Assembly (NCBI RefSeq): GCF_003339775.1
Contig: NZ_CP031088.1
Span: 434,001-498,000 of the forward strand
DNA length: 64,000 nucleotides
Direction: 5' to 3'
DNA from: Spiroplasma phoeniceum P40
GTDB taxonomy: Bacteria; Bacillota_I; Bacilli_A; Mycoplasmatales; Mycoplasmataceae
How positions within the stretch are numbered: the stretch's first letter is position 1; each line of letters starts with the position of its first letter. Of this stretch, positions 20,138-30,896 are shown one piece after another. Under the pieces are notes generated by a model. The model saw only the letters and a list, made by a program, of their open reading frames with translations. It ran no database searches and was not told the origin of the DNA. A program made the position numbers and the translations under genes.

Positions 20138-21706
20138 TTATTTATTAATATTTTCAACCACTTTTGGTTGTTTTTTAAAACTAATTAAACTTGTCCCCTT
20201 AACTTGTAATATTTCATCTCGTAATTTTGTAAAACGTGGAAGTTTTTCTAAAAATAATGTTAAGGCCATTGTTGCGATCATTGTTAGTAATGCACTAAGA
20301 ATAAATCACGCATACCCCGTACCAATAAATGTTTGAACACCTTGGATTTGACTAAATGATTGAATTGATAAAATTCCTAATCATGCACCATTTCCAATTC
20401 CATTTGAAGTTACGCCTGCAACGGTTAATAACATTGAACCACTTGCTGAACCAACAATTGCTGCTAAGAATGGATACAGAAAGCGTAAATTAATTCCATA
20501 TAACGCTGGCTCAGTTACTCCCAATCAAGCCGACGTTGTGGCAGAAATTCCAATTTCTTTCATTTTTGGGTCCTTTCGGTTATTAATAGTAAACATTAAA
20601 GTGGCACTTCCTTGGGCAATATTTGAAATACATAAAATTGGAAAAATAAATGTTCCCCCAATTTGAACTGTATCTTGAATCATTACTGCATTAAGCATCG
20701 TATGAGCACCAGTAATTATGATTGGCGCATATAATAATCCTAAAATTGGTCCAAAGAAATATTTTGCAATCGGATTAACTAACGCTCAACTTAATCCAAC
20801 TGAAATTGCACTTCCAATGATATAGCCAATTGGACCAATTAAACATAATCCAACTGTAAAAGATAATAAAATTGTTAATAATGGTACAAAAATTTGTTTT
20901 AGAACAGCGGGAACAATTCGATTTAATCCTTTTTCTAAATAAACCCCAAAAAAGGCTACTCCAATTGCCGGAATTACTTGCCCTGTATATTGAATTTTTC
21001 AAGGAAAACTTCATGCTCCAAAGTCAAATGTTGGTGCCACATCAAAAATTCATAATGAATTATTAGCACCTTTAGCAATTTCAAAAATATCGACTAACGG
21101 TGGTAATAACAATGTTAAACCAATAATAATCCCAAGAACTGGCGAACCTTCCATTTTGGCAAATATTGATCAACAAATTGTAACTGGAATATATCAAAAG
21201 ACAGCTTGGGCTGGAATTCACAAAAAATCATCTAACCCTTTAGCAAATCCTGAAATACTTACCAATGAAGTTCCTTCCCCATTTCAATTTGCTTCTAAAA
21301 TGTTACGAAATCCCAAAATTAACCCCCCTGCTATTAAGGCTGGGACTATGGGAATAAATATTTCTGAAAAATGTTGTAATAATCGTTGATATCATTTTCC
21401 TTTTTTTACTGTTGATTCATTTGTTATATTTTCTCCTAATTTTTCTGTTTTAGAAGTTAAGTATTTTTTAAATTCAGCAAAATAATTATTGACATCAGGT
21501 CCAATTACAATATGATATTGCCCAATTGGTTGAACCGTTCCTTTAACATTATCTAATCCTTCTATTTCCTTTGAATTCGCTTTTGTATTGTCTTTTAAAA
21601 CTAATCTAATCCGGGAAACACAATGAGTATATGAAATAATATTGTCAATTCCTCCCAATAATGGAATTAACACTGCTATTTCAGTAGTATATGTTTTTTT
21701 TGTCAT
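20138..21706 (-). CDS. treB: PTS trehalose-specific EIIBC component
   Basis: 522 residues. The N-terminal EIIB domain carries the phosphorylated cysteine in SYTHCVSRIRLVLKD; the EIIC domain (from about residue 110) has about ten hydrophobic segments and the conserved GVTEPALYGINLR. No EIIA domain is present, so phosphate must come from another EIIA. Imports and phosphorylates trehalose for TreC. A palindrome just upstream (21723-21740) probably controls it. Confidence 0.92.
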
Positions 21707-21722
21707 AATTTTTTATCTCCTG

Positions 21723-21740
21723 TATGGAATCATTTCCATA
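21723..21740. promoter_or_regulatory. candidate TreR operator
   Basis: tatggaatcatttccata is an almost perfect 18-bp palindrome located 17 nt before treB, the spacing expected for a LacI-family operator. Confidence 0.55.
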
Positions 21741-21749
21741 TCTTGATTA

Positions 21750-21798
21750 TAATACACATTTTTTAAAATATAAACTTATTTTAAAAAATGTGTATTAT
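21750..21798. terminator. terminator between treR and treB
   Basis: aatacacattttttaaaata pairs with tattttaaaaaatgtgtatt; the stem overlaps the treR stop and has A/T runs on both sides. Confidence 0.7.
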
Positions 21799-22762
21799 AA
21801 CTTAAACATTCAATTGTTTTATTTTTTGTCATATTATTTCCATCTAAAATTTGCTTTAACTTGAGAATTGTTTTTGTTGCTAATTCACCATAGTTAATGG
21901 CAATATAATAATGTTTTGGTAAAATTGGCAGAAAAAAGTCATTACTATTACAAATATCTGTTAGTAAACTATTAGTAATATTATTTTTCATTAAAAAGGA
22001 AATAACAACTTTATAGCAGGTATGTGTCCCTGCAATAATAATTTTATTATTTAAATCAATTGTTTTAACTAATTCTCAAATTATTCGTTCTTGATTCTCA
22101 GAAAAAAAGTACGATTGAAATTGATAATTACGACGTTTAAATCAATCAACAACAGTATCATATCGTGCAAATCCAGTTGGTAAATTTGTTACCGGATTCT
22201 CACCAATATAAAGAATTTCTTTTTGCTTGTCAAATTCATGATTCAGTGCCATTTCTTGGAGCAAAGCATACATCATTTCATTATCATTATTAATAAAAAC
22301 AGTATCCCCCCATTGACGACCATACACAATAATTGAAACATTAATTGTCTGTAAAAAGGGGCGGATATTTTGGTCATTACTAATCGTAAATAAAATTAAA
22401 GCAGCTGGTTTACGGCGAACAATTGCTTGTAAATGTAATAAATAACGATCCTAATCATAAGTTGTTTCAACAACAAAAGGAACTACTTTAGCAAAATCAT
22501 CATTAATTTGTTTTAAAATTGATTTAACAATAAATGTATTACTACTTGTTAAATCAGGAATTAAAATATATACTTCTAACATTTTCTTTTTAATTGAATG
22601 CGCAGCAAAATCAGGTTGAAAATTATATTTTTCCACAACTTTTTGAATTAAAAGACGCTTTTTTTGACTAACATAACCGCCATTAAAATAACGTGATACT
22701 GTCCCAACACCAACGCCACATTCAGCAGCAATTGTTTTAATTGAAATTTTTTTATTTTTCAT
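21776..22762 (-). pseudogene. treR: LacI-family repressor (treR-like) with internal amber codon
   Basis: DNA-binding domain at the N-terminus (SIKTIAAECGVGVGTVSRYF), then a sugar-binding domain ending near 21776. An in-frame TAG at 22453-22455 splits the 328-codon gene after 102 codons; both sides are otherwise in one frame, and CAG to TAG is the simplest change. If this is not a sequencing error, only the DNA-binding part is made and trehalose genes may be deregulated. It lies directly upstream of treB. Confidence 0.8.
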
Positions 22763-23015
22763 TAAAACCTTTTTTTAAAAACCAATTTTGCTTAATAATG
22801 GGACTAAATAATAAAAATAGTACACAATAAAGCATTATTATTGCAATAATAAAAATAAAGAAATAAGGAAAATCTCATCGTTTAATATATAAAAATTGAA
22901 ATAACAGTCCAACTATAATTCCAGTCATAAGAAAAATTAGATGATAAAACCATGGGATTTTCTTAAAAATTTTTTGTCAAAGGCCTTTTTCTTTTGTCAA
23001 TGAAAAACTATTCAT
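22752..23015 (-). CDS. two-TM membrane protein (87 aa)
   Basis: Begins MNSFSLTKEKGLWQKIFKKI. Two hydrophobic helices (FYHLIFLMTGIIVGLLFQF and FFIFIIAIIMLYCVLFLLF) and a basic end. Its last codons overlap the treR start by 11 nt, so both are probably cotranscribed. Not recognised. Confidence 0.65.
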
Positions 23016-23110
23016 GTTAACCACTCCTTATTTGTCATAATTATATGCTAATTTAATAAAAATAGTTTTAATAAGTTTATTAATAAGTTTATTAATTTAA
23101 AATATTTTAA

Positions 23111-23710
23111 CTATTCATTAAAATTTAATAATTTTAAAAATAATGCTCAACATTCATCACGGGCAATTTTATTTCGACTTGATGTTTTAATAAAATAATC
23201 ACTATCAGCAAAATTTAATTTAGCTTTAATAATCTTTTCATGCTTTTGAATATCATTCTTTTTGACCTTATCAATTTTTGTTCCAATTAAAACGGTCAAA
23301 ATGTTAAAATGTTTTAAATATTGATACATTTCATAATCATCTTGAGTTGGTGGATGACGTAAATCTACTAACAAACAGACAAATTTTAAATTTTGGCGTT
23401 GAGTTAAATATTCTTCCATCATTTTTGCAAAATCCATCTTATATTGGTTACCAACTTTTGCAAATCCATATCCGGGTGCATCAACAATTCGAAATTGATT
23501 ATTATTAATTGCAAAAAAATTTAACATACGGGTTTTCCCAGGAATTTGAGAAACTTTTGCTAATTGGCGCTGATTTGTCAACATATTTAAAAAACTTGAT
23601 TTACCAACATTACTTTTCCCTAAAAAAGCAATTTCTAATAAATCATCATTAATTCAACCTGCTTTATTAACCGCTGATGTAACATAACTTGCATTTTTAA
23701 ACTTAAACAT
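23111..23710 (-). CDS. engB: Ribosome-biogenesis GTPase EngB/YsxC
   Basis: 199-residue GTPase needed for 50S assembly. G1 GKSNVGKS, G2 region GKTRMLNFF, G3 DAPGYGFAK, G4 TKIDKV. Normal length. The ATG overlaps the stop of the preceding methyltransferase gene (TAATG), so the two are translationally coupled. Confidence 0.95.
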
Positions 23711-24492
23711 TATTTTTCCTCCATCTGACGATTAATTTCATACATTAAAATTGTTCCTGCCTGAGCAACATTTAATGACTCAAGTTGTGAATTAATTTTA
23801 ATTTGGACATTATAATCACTAATTTCTTGCAATGTGGTGGAAAGGCCATGCCCCTCATTACCCAATGCTAAAATATACCGGTCATTTTGCTTAAACTGAC
23901 AATCTTGTAAATAAACACTTTTTTGATTTAAACCTGTCGTAATAATTTTATATTGGTTTAATTGGAAGTTTTTAATTTCATTTAAACAAATCTCTTTAAT
24001 TGCAACTTTAAAAATCGCACCTTGACTAGCACGTAAGACTTTATCATTAAAAAGATCAACAGTATGATTATACAAAATAATATTTGTAAAACCAAAACCA
24101 AGGCCAGTTCTGATTAATGTTCCGACATTACCTGGATCTTGAATGTTTTCTAATAAAAGAATGTTTTGATTAAATTGAAAATTATTTTGTTCCTTAACCT
24201 TCGTTAAATAAATCACACCGATAATATTTTGACTATTTTTGCTTTGACTCAACTTAGTTAAAATTAATTCCGGAACTATTGTTAATAAAATATTATTAAA
24301 ATTCTTTAATTTTGGGTGATTTGCTTTTGTTGTTAAAATTTCAACAACAATATTTTGTTGTAATGCTTCATCAATAATGTTTCATCCTTCAATTAAGGCT
24401 AAATTAAATTCTTTTCGGTATTTTTTTTCTTTTAATTTTGCCAATAATTTAATATGTTCATTTTGCGTTGAATTAATTTCTCGATAATTCAT
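23710..24492 (-). CDS. SpoU/TrmH-family RNA 2'-O-methyltransferase
   Basis: 260 residues. An N-terminal substrate-binding part (REFNLALIEGWNI) is followed by the SPOUT knot: LLENIQDPGNVGTLIRTG (motif 1), LALGNEGHGLS (motif 2) and LNVAQAGTILMYE (motif 3). Uses S-adenosylmethionine to methylate 23S rRNA or tRNA ribose; the exact target cannot be read from the sequence. ATG 24492 lies inside the end of the upstream region, and the stop is coupled to engB. Confidence 0.9.
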
Positions 24493-24509
24493 AAGATGGG
24501 GATGCTTTC

Positions 24510-25220
24510 TTAATTGACATACATAAAACCAACAAGGTATTTTTTGGTTTTTGGGTCATCTCATTTTTCTTTTGTCTTTGCTGTTTCGCGCATTACAACA
24601 GCCATTGCTCGGGGACGTTTTGGTGGATCTTGCATTTTCCCTAATAAAACCGCTAATCCAGACCTATTATTTTTATCATTAATTTCTTTATTATAATCTT
24701 CGGCATCCTTAACTCCAATTTGTTTTGCCATAATTTTAACCTTGTTTTTTTCATATCAACGCTGAAATTTTTGATATTTTTCAAAAGACCATTCTTTTTC
24801 TTCTCAACCTAAGAAAATGCGGTCTTTCTCTTCATCTCAACTAGTTAAATAATCACGAAAATTTGTTTGTGCAGTTGGTCCTTGTTCCATCATTTTAAAA
24901 GTTTGATTAATTGTTTCTTCTAATGTATCATACCCATAACCAATAAAAGCATTACCAATTCAATGATGTTTATAAATTGGTTTTAATGGATTAAGAGGTT
25001 CAGTAAATGTAAGAGCATATGCTCAATATTTGTCGTCTGCTTTACTACGAAAAAGTTCATATCCAAATTTTTGATGCTTAATAACAACAACATCTTTTTT
25101 AATTTTACAAACTAAATGCTTAAAAGCTGTTACAATAGCATTAATTTCCCCATCAGTTAATGGTGCCTTTAATTTTGGCTGTTTTAATTTTAAAATATGT
25201 TCTGTATAATATGATTGCAT
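24510..25220 (-). CDS. conserved hypothetical cytosolic protein (236 aa)
   Basis: Begins MQSYYTEHILKLKQPKLKAP, with GGAGGTTGAGGG upstream. Trp-rich (many TGA codons) and charged, without signal or membrane segments; ends PKTKKYLVGFMYVN. Eighteen nt before the methyltransferase start, so likely first gene of that operon. Not recognised. Confidence 0.7.
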
Positions 25221-25382
25221 TCCCTCAACCTCCTTTTTAGTTAAAATTAACTACTAATTATAATTTTATCTTGGATATTTTGTTAAGTAAAGTAATAATT
25301 TGAAATTAACAAACAATCCATTATAATCATAATTTCATAATAATTAAAAAATGAAATTAATTTCCTTTTTTAATTATAAAAT

Positions 25383-25826
25383 TTATTTTACTTGAGCATT
25401 TAAATAATCTTTTAAACATTTTAATGAACAAACATTAACATTATCAATGCGCATTATTTTTGGTTTAAGTTTATCACATTGATAGCAAACAAATGCTTTT
25501 GATTCATTTAAGTGATGACTACAAGTTTTTTCTTTATGAACTCAACATTCAGTAATTGCTTCTCCTAATAATTCAAAATTATCACCATTGTCATTCACAA
25601 TGCGTAAAAAATTAAGTCCTTTCGCAATATCATGCCCACAAGTTGTTTTAATTAAAACTGATAATATTTCATATGATGAATTAGCAAAAAGTAAATTTGA
25701 CGATTTATTTTCATAATTACATGTATTACAATCAACATATGTGATATTCGTTAGTGTTTGAATTTTTACTACTGATTCAGCTATTTTATCTAATCATTTA
25801 TTGTTATTCAAAACATTGGTTTTCAT
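25383..25826 (-). CDS. Cys-rich, TRASH-like zinc-binding protein (147 aa)
   Basis: Contains CNTCN, VCYQCDK and a C-terminal VCSLKCLKDYL, a pattern seen in TRASH or zinc-knuckle domains, and additional Cys/His (TECWVHKEKTCSHH). The neighbour at 25830-26303 has the same kind of C-terminal module (YCSREHLRKYL). Start ATG 25826 overlaps the region of the upstream stop. Probably metal-binding; cellular role unknown. Confidence 0.6.
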
Positions 25827-25829
25827 AAC

Positions 25830-26303
25830 TTACTCTCCTTCTTTAATTGTTTTATTCAGATATTTGCGTAAACATTCTCGTGAGCAATAATTATTATTAT
25901 CAAGTAATAAGTGTTCGTTATGTTGGTAAAGTAATTTCTTGCAATAAATACATGCAACATTATTTTGTAATACTTTAATATATGAATTAGTAACATCATT
26001 CATTTGATTACATTCGTTACATAACTCAACAATAAAATGATCAATTGTTTCTGTTTTAACATTAATCTTATCAAAACTAAATCCGAAAAAAAGATCATAA
26101 ATATTTAAATCATCAACATCTTTCCCCTGTTGACAATTATTACAATAAAATATCTTAATCTTACCAAGTTTTATTATCTCTAATAAGTACTCAAATAACT
26201 CATCTTTAAATTTGATTCAATATTTATAATGTTTTTTAACAAGTTCTTCGTTATTTTTTAAATTTGTAAGGTTATTATTGTTATGTGAGTTTTTTACATT
26301 CAT
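25830..26303 (-). CDS. Cys-rich zinc-binding protein (157 aa)
   Basis: Starts MNVKNSHNNNNLTNLKNNEE; GGAGG upstream. CNNCQQG, CNECNQ, CIYCKK and YCSREHLRKYL supply four metal-binding clusters. Paralogous in layout with the next gene, 3 nt downstream; together they look like a two-gene unit. Function unknown. Confidence 0.6.
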
Positions 26304-26430
26304 TATTATTTCCTCCAAAAAATGAGCATAATTATTATATCATAAATTAAAATAAAAAAAAATTTTGAATTAGATAATAAGTTTGTAATAAACATTATAT
26401 AATTATATATATCTGAAAAGAGGATTTATT

Positions 26431-26694
26431 ATGGCCAAAAGAATGCTATCATCGCTTTTTAATATTCTTTTTTGTTGATTAAATGTTATTTTATGAATTT
26501 TCAATGTTAATCCTGTTGGGACTTTAATTTTTGGAACAGACTGTCCAAAGGATCGAAAAGGAAATTTTATTTACGGATTATGTTCCTTTTTACAATGAAT
26601 TTTAATGGCAACAGTTATTGGAACCGTTTTTGTTATTATCTTCTGAGCAAAAGGTGAACCATCAATTGCCCAACATCTTGCTAAAACAGTATAA
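26431..26694 (+). CDS. small membrane protein (87 aa)
   Basis: MAKRMLSSLFNILFCWLNVI starts a hydrophobic segment; after a loop with CPKDRKGNFIYGLC there is a second one (MATVIGTVFVIIFW). AAGAGGAT lies upstream, and TATAAT-like sequence is near 26397. Four TGA codons encode Trp. Shares a terminator with the convergent gene. Not recognised. Confidence 0.65.
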
Positions 26695-26697
26695 TAA

Positions 26698-26732
26698 AAT
26701 AAAAAGATAATATATTTAATATTATCTTTTTT
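26698..26732. terminator. bidirectional terminator
   Basis: aaaaagataatatatttaat then attatctttttt: an extended stem with T runs in both directions between convergent genes. Confidence 0.7.
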
Positions 26733-27406
26733 AATAATTATATTTATTTGGTTCAAAATATGATTTGTTTGGAAGAAATGGTAATATTTTTTTTAATTTA
26801 TTTTCATTTGTAATATTTTTTTGATGATACAAAGGATTAATCTCTTTTTTTGACATCTCACTGATGGATATTATTAAAATTCTTTTCAGTAATAATATTT
26901 GTTAAAACTTTTTCTAATTTTTGATTTCATTTTTGGACTTTTTTATGAGAATTAAAATATTGTTTTTCAATATCATATAATGAATTAAATCATTCTCATG
27001 AATCATTTTCATATTTAATTAAAAAGACATTATTTAATCTAATAACATATTTGTTAACAATATCATTTTCTTCTTTTAATAAATTTGAAAATTTTTGTTC
27101 TTCTTCGACTGACATTTCAACTAATAAGCTCACAGTATTAGGATTAATTTCTAATTTATTATTATAAAAATGAGAAGCAAATTTTAAATATTCTTTAACT
27201 TGTTCAAACTTAATTTCATTTTTTAACAATAAAACGGCAGTTGTAAACGAAATTGATAATAATTCAATGACTAAAAAATTATTAATAATATTTAATTTAC
27301 TTTTGCTTTCCATTTCTTCTAATTTATTTAACTTATCTAAATAAATTTTAAATAAAATTTCATATTTTTCATCTTTAATTCTCCTTTTCATAATTTTTTT
27401 GCTCAT
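26731..27406 (-). pseudogene. hypothetical protein, probable 3' frameshift
   Basis: ATG 27406 (MSKKIMKRRIKDEKYEILFK) follows GAGGAAATTGATT. A hydrophobic stretch lies near residues 45-68 (FLVIELLSISFTTAVLLL). The main frame ends at TAA 26837. Shifting by one base in the A run just before it (near 26845) extends the protein by about 35 codons (NPLYHQKNITNENKLKKILP) to 26731, at the terminator, so the short form may be a damaged version. Function unknown. Confidence 0.5.
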
Positions 27407-27844
27407 AATCAATTTCCTCATTTCTATTATCGCTATTATTGTCATCTGTTTGTTCACTTTCATCTAAACGATTAATAAAGTCAGCTATTTTATCAATAAT
27501 ATTTTTAGCTTCTAGTAATTCAAATATTTTTTTTTTTTTTTTCAAAAAACTCTTTTGTCTGTTTTATTTTTTTATTTTTTTTCTCTAAAAAAAGAATTTT
27601 TTGAGCCATTAAACGGATTGTTGGTTATGAAATTATGCGGCAATGAGATTACCTGGTTTATCAAAAGTTGAAATTCAAAAAGGGGATGATTTTTTAGTAA
27701 TTCTAGAAAAGTTTGATGCTTAAGTTCAAATTTTCGTCTTTTAGTCTTATTTCTTTCCCTAACAACTATTCCTAAAAATGTAAATAATCCTAAAAAGAAA
27801 GTTCCACCTATGCTTCCCAAAATAATTTTAACAGTTTTACTCAT
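27375..27844 (-). pseudogene. membrane-anchored charged protein, frameshifted
   Basis: ATG 27844 gives a transmembrane anchor (KIILGSIGGTFFLGLFTFLG) and a basic stretch; that frame stops at 27572. A second frame, from about 27606, reads MAQKILFLEKKNKKIKQTKE and an acidic coiled coil to TAA 27375, overlapping the next gene by 32 nt. A homopolymer of 15 A (plus strand T) near 27527-27541 and a slip near 27600 suggest one original gene now in two frames. Confidence 0.5.
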
Positions 27845-28071
27845 TTTTCCTTAATAATGCTATTTTTCATTATACTTCCCACTTTCTTTTTCTTTTAATG
27901 AACTAATATAAAAAGGAAAATATAAGATCATTAATAACTATTTTATTTATGTCTGTAATATTCTGCTTAGTAATTTTTTATATTTTTTAATTTATATATT
28001 TTATTATATAATAATTATTTTTTATTTGTGAAAAAGATGAATAGATATCATTATTTAAATTAAGGACTATG

Positions 28072-28662
28072 CTATTTTTTTGCTAACAAAGGAATCGCTT
28101 TTGTATAAATTTCTAACATTTTTTTAAATCATCAAGCTTAACATACTCATTATAAGAATGCATTGTTGATTCATTAATATCAAATTCAGCGCCAAATGCC
28201 ACACAATTTGGCATTGCTTTAGCATATGTTCCACCACCGATTGCTACAGGTTTTGTGTGGGTATCACCAGTCACCTATTAGTAAACTTTCATAATATTTT
28301 TAATCATTAGACTATTAACTGGCATATAAAGTGCTTCTTGCCAAGAAATATTTGTTAATTCCAAGTTATATTTTTTTAATTCTGCTGTTAATGGTTTTTG
28401 TACATCAGGTAATTTATATGAAATTGGAACGCGCATATTTAAAGTTAAGCGTGTTTTTTTCTTGATTAATTTCAACTATTCCATTATTAATAATTAATAA
28501 TCCGGTTTCATATTTCATATCTGGGAAAAGATGACTAAAATGAAAATTATTATATAAATGTTTTTTTGCAAAATTTGCAATTATTGAATTATTATTTAAT
28601 TCAGCATATGTTGCTAAAGTAATTAAAGCAGCATTGATTCCTCGATCTGGTAAACTACCATG
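28072..28662 (-). pseudogene. pepV: Peptidase V (M20 dipeptidase), C-terminal part
   Basis: Starts at the plectrovirus junction with HGSLPDRGINAALITLA, the PepV motif around the second metal-dependent His; the end contains AIGGGTYAKAMPNCVAFGAE and DINESTMHSYNEYVKLDDL, diagnostic for PepV. Frameshifts are visible near 28465, 28268 and 28115. The N-terminal part is at about 36345-36745 on the same strand; roughly 110 codons between the two are absent, so the phage DNA replaced part of the gene. Confidence 0.85.
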
Positions 28663-28761
28663 TTAAGATTTTTGTAGAAACCACATACATTTTGTATTTT
28701 TGTTTTTTACAGTTTTGGAAAGTAAATTTTTTTTAATATTTTTAATTGAGGAGTTGAAATT

Positions 28762-28872
28762 ATGCAAACAAAGCAATATTTTATTTTGCAGTCGCTAGTG
28801 AAAAAGTATGGTAAAGATAATGTTATTAATACTGTTAATAAGATTGCAAAAGATATTGAAATTAAAAAGTAA
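28762..28872 (+). CDS. small plectrovirus protein (36 aa), copy 2
   Basis: Same as 8896-9006 (MQTKQYFILQSLVKKYGKDN). GAGGAG upstream. The 80 bp in front of it, including the end of the copy 1 transposase N-terminus (gtagaaaccacatacatttt), are also conserved, but the transposase gene itself is missing here, cut by the pepV junction at about 28663. Confidence 0.65.
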   Translation: MQTKQYFILQSLVKKYGKDNVINTVNKIAKDIEIKK

Positions 28873-28874
28873 AA

Positions 28875-28916
28875 GAATAAATTATTCCGCGTAATTTATT
28901 AGCGGATAATTTATTC
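28875..28916 (+). terminator. plectrovirus hairpin, copy 2
   Basis: Same stem as 9009-9050 (gaataaattattccgc / gcggataatttattc). Confidence 0.5.
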
Positions 28917-29002
28917 AATAGTGTTTTTAATGGAGCGAAGCGACAACGAGCGGAGCAAGTTTGCAAATTTCAATTTTTTAGTTTTTAGAGAGGAAATGTA
29001 AT

Positions 29003-29398
29003 ATGCCAACTTGATTAACGACAATATTTAGTGTTGTTATTATATTAGGGATTTTTGCTTGAATTGGTTTATCAATTTATCAAAAAATTAAACAAATTCG
29101 AGGAAAGAAAAAAGAAAAAAAATTGAAAGAAAGGAGGATAAAAAAAATGTTAGGTATGTATTTAACAACAGCGGTTAATTTTTTAACAGCACCTACACCT
29201 AAAACTATGACTGAGGGTATGACTGGGATTTGAACTGGTTTGACTAGTGCATTATGAAAAGTTAAAGAAGTTATAACAAATATTTTACCTGAGATAATGG
29301 TTTTCTTAGGTGGAGCGTGAATTATATTAATTCCATTTGCTATATTTTGTATTATTAAAATCTTAAACTTTTTCCGTGTTATGGTTAAAGGATTTTAA
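29003..29398 (+). CDS. in-frame fusion of 49-aa membrane ORF with coat protein, copy 2
   Basis: [20 protein letters not shown] starts the frame. Compared with copy 1, a few bases are lost in the A-rich stretch near 29110-29125, the stop codon is gone and the frame runs directly into the coat protein ATG at 29147. A free coat protein can still be made from its own AAGGAGG site. The fused form would have two membrane helices. Confidence 0.55.
29147..29398 (+). CDS. plectrovirus major coat protein, copy 2
   Basis: 83 residues, differing from copy 1 at few positions (TTAVNFLT, GLTSALWKVKEVITN, FLGGAW). AAGGAGG is well placed. Same N-terminal Thr/Pro-rich part and C-terminal hydrophobic helix. 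Confidence 0.75.
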
Positions 29399-30089
29399 TA
29401 TTTATTATTTATCATGTATTTTGACTGTGGCACACTAGTTTTTATATGTGATTTGATTAAATAATTTTGTTGTTTATTTTTGCACTATACACTGTCTACA
29501 AATTTATTTTTAAATAAATTTAATTATTTTGGTTATTATTGATAATTTTACAAGATGAAAAAACTTGTAGGCAGTATATAGTGTAAAAATATCAATTTAA
29601 TTATATTTAAGGTATTATTATGGTTTTTTCTCTGTATAAAAATATTTATAAATTTGTTAATTTATAAAAAATTCAAATAATAAATTTAAAAGTTATTATT
29701 AAAATTATTATTAGTGAAATAATTGTTTTAATTAAAAATGAATTTATTAAATAGAAAAATGAATTTATTATTTCTTCGATATTTTATTTCTCCTTTCTAT
29801 TTAAAATAATTTATACAGAGAGAAAACCATAATAATATCAACTTAATTATAAACTTATGATTTTATATTTTAATAACTATTATTAAAAATTAAATAGTAT
29901 TTTTCAGTGTGCCAATTTTTATTATTTTTATATTTAACAATGTTTATTAACAGTGTTTATTAAGCATTAAATAAACAATATATTAGCATTATCTATAACA
30001 TTGTTAATAATCAGTGTTTATTACAATTAAAAAACATTATATAAACATTATTTATAACATTGTTTATTAAACAAATATTTAGTTAGGAG
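29399..30089. other. plectrovirus intergenic region with nested inverted repeats, copy 2
   Basis: No gene. GGCACACT (29429-29436) and AGTGTGCC (29906-29913) enclose 485 bp against 165 bp in copy 1. Extra content: inverted repeat 29483-29501 / 29565-29583 (cactatacactgtctacaa, 17 of 19 complementary) and inverted repeat 29611-29640 / 29811-29839 (ggtattattatggttttttc side). The flanking gtttatta/tttataaca repeats (29935-30075) are the same as in copy 1. Confidence 0.6.
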
Positions 30090-30098
30090 ATGATAAAA

Positions 30099-30539
30099 TT
30101 GAGTAATTTTGTTAAGAAAAATCAGAATGTAGAAAATTATTTTATTAGTAAGGAATTTATCCCTTTTACAACAGATAAAGCAAGTTTTATTAATTTACCC
30201 AATCATAATCGCCATATTGGGTTTTGATTGAGTAATAAGTTTATTTATCCGAGTGAAAAACATTCGGATCAAGTAGCAATCGGTTTGATTTATAATAATT
30301 CTTATCCTATTATAAAGTATGATGAAAATTTAAAGCAAAATATTTGAAAATATTTAACTGGAACAACCTTAATCAATTTATATAATCAATATAAACAAAA
30401 TTATTTTACTAAAATGAAAAAAGCATTATTTTCAAGTGAACCTCAAAAAGTAAAAACAAATAATAATAATAATAATTTAATAAATTTAAGTTTTGAAAAA
30501 GAACAAGAATTAATTAATGATTTGAAATATTTAAATTAA
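30099..30539 (+). CDS. plectrovirus conserved soluble protein (146 aa), copy 2
   Basis: TTG start after TTAGGAGATGATAAAA. Complete and close to 10254-10694 ([28 protein letters not shown]). Here it directly follows the intergenic region because the 113-aa membrane gene of copy 1 is absent. Confidence 0.65.
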
Positions 30540-30689
30540 ATGAGTTTATATGATTATTGAGTTCAATTTGTTATTTATATTATTGGTGCAAATGCCCCTG
30601 ATTTTTTATATGTTATATCGTTTGTGTTATTTATCGTTTTGTTTTTTGGAATGTTTTTTAAACTTATTCAAAAAATGTGGAGTTTTTAA
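30540..30689 (+). CDS. plectrovirus small membrane protein (49 aa), copy 2
   Basis: MSLYDYWVQFVIYIIGANAP and one hydrophobic helix; intact and equal in length to 10695-10844. Confidence 0.65.
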
Positions 30690-30691
30690 AT

Positions 30692-30896
30692 ATGCAAAAT
30701 GATTGAATTAAATTAAAAGAGTTTTTTATTCATGTCTTTTTGTTTATAGATAAAACGAATGTTGAAAGTATTACAATGTGGAATTTAACGCAAAAATGAA
30801 TATTTAACTTTGATGGTTGGTGTTTGAATTGTGATTTTGTTTTTAACTTGGTTTTTATTATGAATGGTTTTTAAAATAGTTGGGTATTTTAAATAA
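30692..30896 (+). pseudogene. plectrovirus 67-aa membrane protein, copy 2, frameshifted
   Basis: Same start as 10847-11050 (MQNDWIKLKEFFIHVFLFID). An additional A after ACGCAAAA near 30795 shifts the frame and removes the C-terminal membrane helix. Confidence 0.75.
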
